This document shows, piece after piece, positions 59,415 to 64,000 of a DNA stretch of 64,000 nucleotides. The DNA comes from Lachnoanaerobaculum orale (GTDB taxonomy: Bacteria > Bacillota > Clostridia > Lachnospirales > Lachnospiraceae): the NCBI RefSeq assembly GCF_003862485.1, contig NZ_RRCM01000001.1, forward strand, positions 1,082,328-1,146,327, written 5' to 3'. The notes under the pieces were generated by a model. It did no database searches, was not told the DNA's origin, and was given only the letters and a program-made list of their open reading frames with translations. How positions within the stretch are numbered: the stretch's first letter is position 1; every line of letters begins with the position of its first letter. Made by a program: the position numbers and the translations under genes.

Positions 59415-60195
59415 TCCTTATATTCCATTTCCGTCAAAAATTTTAGATGTTATTAAACATACAAAGAAAGAATACACTTTCAGAATGGAATTTCACGGTG
59501 ATGTAAAGCCGGGACAGTTCTTTGAGGTTTCTATACCTAAGTTCGGTGAGGCGCCTATTTCCGTAAGCGGAATTACCGAAAACAGTGTGGATTTGACTAT
59601 ACGTAAGGTAGGTAGAGTTACAGATGAGGTATTTGAAAACTATGTCGGAGATACATTATTCCTTCGCGGACCTTACGGTAACGGCTTTGATGTAGATAAA
59701 TATACGGACGGTGAGTGTGTGGTGGTAGCAGGCGGTACAGGTGTTTCTCCTGTTCGCGGTGTTATAAATGCTCTTGCTGCAAGTAAAGATTCTAAAGATA
59801 AGCATGTAATACTGGGATTCAGAAGCCCTTCGGATATGCTATTCAGAGATGATATTGCAGACTGGGAAAATAAGATTGACCTTATCTTAACAATGGATAA
59901 GGAAGCACAAGGTTACACCGGAAATGTCGGACTTGTAACCAAGTTTATTCCTGAGCTTAAGTTGAAGAATATTGAAACGGCACAGGCTGTAGTGGTAGGA
60001 CCTCCTCCAATGATGAAATTTTCGGTAATAGAGCTTTTGAAGCTTGGATTTAAAGAGGAGAACATTTGGGTTTCTTATGAGAGAAAGATGTGTTGCGGTA
60101 TAGGAAAATGCGGACATTGTAAGGTAAATGACACTTATATATGCTTGGACGGACCGGTATTTAACTATGTTGACAGTAAAGCTTTGATTGATTAG
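59404..60195 (+). CDS. asrB: Anaerobic sulfite reductase subunit B
   Basis: A 263-residue FAD- and NAD(P)H-binding subunit of the ferredoxin-NADP reductase type that passes electrons to AsrA and AsrC. The FAD region (FFEVSIPKFGEAPISVSGI), the nucleotide-binding VVAGGTGVSPVRGVI and the C-terminal [2Fe-2S] motif CCGIGKCGHCKVNDTYIC are all present. AGGAGG lies upstream of the ATG, inside the end of asrA. It ends 11 bases before asrC. Confidence 0.95.
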   Translation: MRTNPYIPFPSKILDVIKHTKKEYTFRMEFHGDVKPGQFFEVSIPKFGEAPISVSGITENSVDLTIRKVGRVTDEVFENYVGDTLFLRGPYGNGFDVDKYTDGECVVVAGGTGVSPVRGVINALAASKDSKDKHVILGFRSPSDMLFRDDIADWENKIDLILTMDKEAQGYTGNVGLVTKFIPELKLKNIETAQAVVVGPPPMMKFSVIELLKLGFKEENIWVSYERKMCCGIGKCGHCKVNDTYICLDGPVFNYVDSKALID

Positions 60196-60206
60196 AGAGG
60201 TGAATA

Positions 60207-61178
60207 ATGGATATAAATGTAAAAAAACTTAAGAAAAACGCCTTTCGTGTATCTAAAGTGCGTGGTGAAACAGCATCAAGAGTAAGAATGCCGGGCGGTT
60301 ATATAGATGCCGAAAGTATGAAAAGAATATCTGAAATTGCCGATAAGTACGGCAACGGAAGTATATTTATAACAAACCGTCAAGGTGTTGAGATTCCGGG
60401 AATTAAGATTACAGATATGGATGCCGTAAACAAGGAAATTCAGCTCATTATCGACCATGAGGGTACAAATCAGGAAAAGAGAGATACAGGCTATGCCGCA
60501 TCCGGAACAAGAAATGTGGTTGCCTGTCCGGGAAAGAGACTTTGCCCTTTTGGTAACTATGACACCACAGAGTTTGCAAGAAAGATGGAGAAGCAGATCT
60601 TCCCTAACAACCTGCACTTTAAGGTAGCTTTTACAGGTTGCTCAAACGACTGCGCAAAAGTTCGTATGAATGACTTCGGTATTATGGGAATGACGGAGCC
60701 GCAGTATAATCCTGACAGATGCGTAACTTGTGAGGCATGTGTAAAGGGATGTAAGCAAAAAAGTGTCGAGGCTTTAAGAGTAGTTAACGGCAAGATTGAA
60801 AGAAATACCGAAAAATGTATAGGATGCGGTGTATGTATTACAGTATGTCCTACAAGAGCATGGACAAGAAGTAAGGAAAAATACTACAGACTTGTTTTGC
60901 TTGGAAGAACAGGAAAGAAAAACCCGAGACTTGCAGAGGACTTTATCAAATGGGTTGATGAAGACAGCATTTTAAAGATTGTAAAGAATGCGTATGCCTA
61001 TGTTGAGAGATATATTGATACAAATGCTCCTGACGGTAAGGAACATGTCGGATATATTGTAGACAGAACAGGTTTTGAAGAGTTCTATAAGTGGATTATG
61101 GAAGGTGTAACCTTAGGACCTAAGGCTGAGGTTGCAAAAACTATGTACTGGGGCGGAAAACATTACGACCACGAATAG
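60207..61178 (+). CDS. asrC: Anaerobic sulfite reductase subunit C
   Basis: A 323-residue catalytic subunit carrying siroheme and iron-sulfur centres. The siroheme/[4Fe-4S] ligands fit CPGKRLCPFG and TGCSNDCAKVRMNDFGIMG, and two ferredoxin clusters are bound by CVTCEACVKGCKQKS and CIGCGVCITVCPT. The order asrA-asrB-asrC is that of Salmonella and clostridia. It ends the operon; the following 159 bases contain the nifJ promoter. Confidence 0.95.
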   Translation: MDINVKKLKKNAFRVSKVRGETASRVRMPGGYIDAESMKRISEIADKYGNGSIFITNRQGVEIPGIKITDMDAVNKEIQLIIDHEGTNQEKRDTGYAASGTRNVVACPGKRLCPFGNYDTTEFARKMEKQIFPNNLHFKVAFTGCSNDCAKVRMNDFGIMGMTEPQYNPDRCVTCEACVKGCKQKSVEALRVVNGKIERNTEKCIGCGVCITVCPTRAWTRSKEKYYRLVLLGRTGKKNPRLAEDFIKWVDEDSILKIVKNAYAYVERYIDTNAPDGKEHVGYIVDRTGFEEFYKWIMEGVTLGPKAEVAKTMYWGGKHYDHE

Positions 61179-61206
61179 ATTTTTGTTTAAAAACAAAAAC
61201 AAACCT

Positions 61207-61239
61207 CATTGTATGCAGAATAGTACACAAAATACAATG
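61207..61239. promoter_or_regulatory. Inverted repeat upstream of the nifJ promoter
   Basis: CATTGTAT (61207-61214) and ATACAATG (61232-61239) are perfect 8-bp arms around a 17-base centre, ending 9 bases before the nifJ -35. It may be an operator, or a weak terminator of asrC. Confidence 0.4.
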
Positions 61240-61247
61240 TTTATCAT

Positions 61248-61275
61248 TTGCATTTATTTTTTAAATTGGTATAAT
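61248..61275 (+). promoter_or_regulatory. Promoter of nifJ
   Basis: -35 TTGCAT at 61248-61253, 16-bp spacer, -10 TATAAT at 61270-61275. AGGAGG lies at about 61328-61333, before the ATG at 61338. Confidence 0.7.
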
Positions 61276-61337
61276 GAGAATCGAAGAAATAATTATATAT
61301 TATTTATTATAAACAATTACTTAGTAGGAGGAATAAA

Positions 61338-64000
61338 ATGGCTAAGAGACAAATGAAGACCATGGATGGTAATCAGGCAGCTGCTCATGCATCGTATGCT
61401 TATACTGATGTTGCTGCAATTTATCCGATAACACCATCATCTGTCATGGCAGAGCACACCGACGAGTGGGCAACAGACGGTAGAAAGAATATTTTCGGCC
61501 ACACTGTTCAAGTAACAGAAATGCAATCAGAGGCAGGTGCTGCAGGTGCAGTTCATGGTTCTCTTTCAGCTGGAGCTTTGACAACAACATATACAGCTTC
61601 ACAGGGCCTTCTTCTTATGATCCCAAATATCTATAAGATGGCAGGAGAGCAGCTTCCGGCAGTTATCAATGTTTCTGCTCGTGCTATTGCAACACATGCA
61701 CTTAGTATTTTTGGAGATCATTCAGATGTTTATGCTTGTCGTCAGACAGGTGCCGCAATGCTTTGTTCATCATCAGTTCAGGAAGTTATGGATTTAACAC
61801 CTGTTGCTCATCTTTCAGCAATAAAGGGAAAAGTTCCGTTTATCAACTTCTTTGACGGTTTCAGAACATCACATGAGATTCAGAAAATTGAAACTTGGGA
61901 TTACGCAGATCTTAAGGATATGGCTGATATGGATGCTGTCGCAGCTTTCAGAAAGAATGCACTTAATCCTAATCATCCTGTAGAGAGAGGATCGGCACAA
62001 AACCCTGATATCTTCTTCCAGGTAAGAGAAGCAAGCAATCCTTATTACGATGCATTACCTGCAATTGTTCAGGACTATATGGACAAGGTTAATGCTAAAA
62101 TCGGTACAGATTACAAATTATTTAACTACTACGGTGCTGCTGATGCTGAGACAATCATCATCGCTATGGGTTCAGTTAACGATACAATAGAAGAGACAAT
62201 TGATTACCTTTTAAAGCAGGGTGAGAAGGTCGGAGTTGTTAAGGTAAGACTTTACAGACCTTTCAATGCACAGGCACTTGTTGATGCTATTCCTGACAGC
62301 GTTAAGAGAATCGAAGTTCTTGACAGAACAAAGGAACCGGGATCACTTGGTGAGCCGTTATGGCTTGACGTTGTTGCAGCACTTAAGGGAACTAAGTTTG
62401 ATGCTGTTCCTGTATTCAGCGGTCGTTACGGTCTTGGATCAAAAGATACAACACCTGCTCAGATAGTTGCAACATTCCACAACACAGAGAAGAAGAGATT
62501 CACAATCGGTATCAACGATGATGTTACACATCTTTCACTTGAGCAGGGTCCTTCACTTGTTACAACACCTGAGGGAACTACAAACTGTAAGTTCTGGGGT
62601 CTTGGTGCCGACGGTACTGTAGGTGCAAACAAGAACTCTATCAAGATTATCGGTGATAACACAGATATGTATGCACAGGCATATTTTGACTATGACTCAA
62701 AGAAGTCAGGCGGTGTTACAATGAGCCACTTGCGTTTCGGTAAGAAGCCTATCAAGTCAACATATCTTATTCATAAGGCAAACTTTGTAGCATGTCACAA
62801 TCCTGCATATATCAGAAAGTACAACATGGTACAGGAACTTGTTGACGGCGGTACATTCCTGCTTAACTGTACATGGTCTGATGCAGAGCTTGAAGAGCAT
62901 ATCCCTGGACAGGTTAAGAAGTATATCTATGACCACAAGATCAACTTCTATACAATCGACGGTGTAAAGATCGGTATTGCTACAGGTATGGGACCTACAA
63001 GAATTAACACAATTCTTCAGTCCGCATTCTTTAAGCTTTCAGCTATCATTCCTGAGGATCAAGCAATTGACCTTATGAAGAAGGCTGCTGAAAAGACTTA
63101 TGGAAGAAAAGGTGAGGATGTAGTTAAGAAGAACTGGGCAGCTATCGAAGAAGGTGCTAAGAACGTTCATAAGGTAGAGGTTCCTGCAAGCTGGGCTGAT
63201 GCAAAGGATGAGGGACTTGATTATCCTGTACATACAGAGGGTAGAGAGGATGCAATAAAGTTTGCAAATACTATCCAGACAGCTGTAAGTGCGCAAGAGG
63301 GTAACAATCTTCCTGTATCAGCATTCGTTGACTACGTTGACGGTACAACACCTGTAGGTACATCAGCATATGAGAAGCGTGGTATTGCTGTAAATATGCC
63401 TATCTGGAACAGTGATAACTGTATTCAGTGCGGTTTCTGTTCATATGTTTGTCCTCATGCTGTTATCAGAACAGTTGCTCTTACAGAAGATGAGGCTAAT
63501 GGTGCTCCTGAGGGAATGAGCGTACTTCCAATGACAGGTATGCCAAACTACAAGTTTACAGTAGCTGTATCAGCTCTTGACTGTACAGGTTGTGGTTCTT
63601 GTGCTAATGTATGTCCTGGAAAGAAGGGCGAGAAGGCTCTTACAATGCAGAGCATGCCTGAGAATGTTGAGCGTCAGAAGTGGTTTGACTATGCAACAGC
63701 TACACCTGAGAAGCCTGAGGTTATTGCCAAGTTTAAGGAGACTACAGTTAAGGGTTCACAGTATAAGAAGCCTTTACTTGAGTTCTCAGGAGCTTGTGCA
63801 GGTTGTGGTGAGACACCTTATGCAAGACTTATCACACAGCTCTTCGGTGAGAGAATGTACATTTCAAATGCTACAGGTTGTTCATCAATCTGGGGTAACT
63901 CTTCACCTTCAACACCTTATACAGTAAACGCTAAGGGACAGGGTCCTGCTTGGTCAAACTCATTGTTTGAGGATAATGCCGAGTTCGGTTACGGTATGTT
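61338..64000 (+). CDS. nifJ: Pyruvate:ferredoxin (flavodoxin) oxidoreductase, 5' part
   Basis: An open frame of 887 codons running off the window end; complete enzymes have about 1,180 residues. It oxidises pyruvate to acetyl-CoA and CO2 while reducing ferredoxin, a central step in anaerobes. The N-terminus (MAKRQMKTMDGNQAAAHASY) and AAIYPITPSSVMAEHTDEW are typical. Two [4Fe-4S] motifs near 63,420-63,620 read CIQCGFCSYVCPHAV and CTGCGSCANVCPG, and CAGCGETPYARL near 63,795 begins the thiamine-pyrophosphate domain. Codon use is biased (GTT, GCT, CTT, AAC), as in highly expressed genes. AGGAGG and a good promoter precede it. Confidence 0.97.
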   Translation, partial: MAKRQMKTMDGNQAAAHASYAYTDVAAIYPITPSSVMAEHTDEWATDGRKNIFGHTVQVTEMQSEAGAAGAVHGSLSAGALTTTYTASQGLLLMIPNIYKMAGEQLPAVINVSARAIATHALSIFGDHSDVYACRQTGAAMLCSSSVQEVMDLTPVAHLSAIKGKVPFINFFDGFRTSHEIQKIETWDYADLKDMADMDAVAAFRKNALNPNHPVERGSAQNPDIFFQVREASNPYYDALPAIVQDYMDKVNAKIGTDYKLFNYYGAADAETIIIAMGSVNDTIEETIDYLLKQGEKVGVVKVRLYRPFNAQALVDAIPDSVKRIEVLDRTKEPGSLGEPLWLDVVAALKGTKFDAVPVFSGRYGLGSKDTTPAQIVATFHNTEKKRFTIGINDDVTHLSLEQGPSLVTTPEGTTNCKFWGLGADGTVGANKNSIKIIGDNTDMYAQAYFDYDSKKSGGVTMSHLRFGKKPIKSTYLIHKANFVACHNPAYIRKYNMVQELVDGGTFLLNCTWSDAELEEHIPGQVKKYIYDHKINFYTIDGVKIGIATGMGPTRINTILQSAFFKLSAIIPEDQAIDLMKKAAEKTYGRKGEDVVKKNWAAIEEGAKNVHKVEVPASWADAKDEGLDYPVHTEGREDAIKFANTIQTAVSAQEGNNLPVSAFVDYVDGTTPVGTSAYEKRGIAVNMPIWNSDNCIQCGFCSYVCPHAVIRTVALTEDEANGAPEGMSVLPMTGMPNYKFTVAVSALDCTGCGSCANVCPGKKGEKALTMQSMPENVERQKWFDYATATPEKPEVIAKFKETTVKGSQYKKPLLEFSGACAGCGETPYARLITQLFGERMYISNATGCSSIWGNSSPSTPYTVNAKGQGPAWSNSLFEDNAEFGYGM

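Overview
The window reads as chromosomal DNA of a low-GC anaerobic Firmicute, most likely a member of the Lachnospiraceae; the genus cannot be fixed from sequence alone. Support comes from the AT-rich intergenic DNA with TTGACA/TATAAT promoters and strong AGGAGG ribosome sites, the gene content (AsrABC sulfite reductase, NifJ pyruvate:ferredoxin oxidoreductase, DUF1846 and DUF4300 proteins, choline-binding-type cell wall repeats, the radical SAM/DUF2344/RNase G cluster) and the absence of aerobic respiratory genes. Most of it is dense, ordinary chromosome with genes on the plus strand, with a few accessory pockets.

Layout. 1-2015: an IS1634-like insertion sequence abutting a tRNA-Trp gene that lacks its 3' part. 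2176-5121: TPP riboswitch and thiamine-precursor transport operon. 5259-6787: uracil-DNA glycosylase and UppP. 6904-10361: heterodimeric ABC exporter. 10376-15980: radical SAM/DUF2344/RNase G cluster, ApbE and an SseB-like protein. 16048-17409: citrate synthase on the minus strand. 17634-21317: mglBAC-type galactose/glucose ABC importer. 21402-27982: AraC regulator divergent from xylA, then xylFGH. 28011-30579: PatB-type C-S lyase overlapping an NhaC antiporter. 30724-32566: two overlapping or abutting genes, a Card1-like (DUF1887) nuclease without a visible CARF sensor and a winged-helix protein. 32663-36138: Asp23, a Gx transporter component, two CobW-type GTPases and cytidine deaminase. 36159-43371: cell-surface proteins, DUF1846, DUF4300 and DUF6882 proteins. 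43403-50564: LacI regulator and a fructan/sucrose operon (two GH32 proteins around an ABC importer that lacks its own ATPase). 50681-53421: an unusual sigma factor locus followed by a secreted wall-binding protein. 53601-58129: Rpn-type nuclease, SMI1/KNR4 protein, DUF1653-UvrC and a Dabb protein. 58380-61178: asrABC. 61338-end: nifJ, cut by the window edge.

How it works together. Three sugar uptake systems (mgl, xyl, fru) each have a perfect hairpin directly after the binding-protein gene, a shared way to make more binding protein than membrane subunits. Xylose is isomerised by XylA; fructans or sucrose are imported intact and cut inside the cell by GH32 enzymes that lack signal peptides. 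NifJ and AsrABC fit a ferredoxin-based anaerobic metabolism.

The most unusual places are: the sigma factor locus, where a zinc ribbon, an ECF-type sigma factor, one membrane helix and an extracellular domain form a single polypeptide, preceded by two near-identical ECF-like promoters, a 35-codon ORF and a TTGACA promoter with nine G in its spacer; the Card1-like nuclease/winged-helix pair; and the two CobW GTPases, one with a Cys/His repeat and one fused to a YcgQ-like domain. All positions were read by eye; no database search was run.
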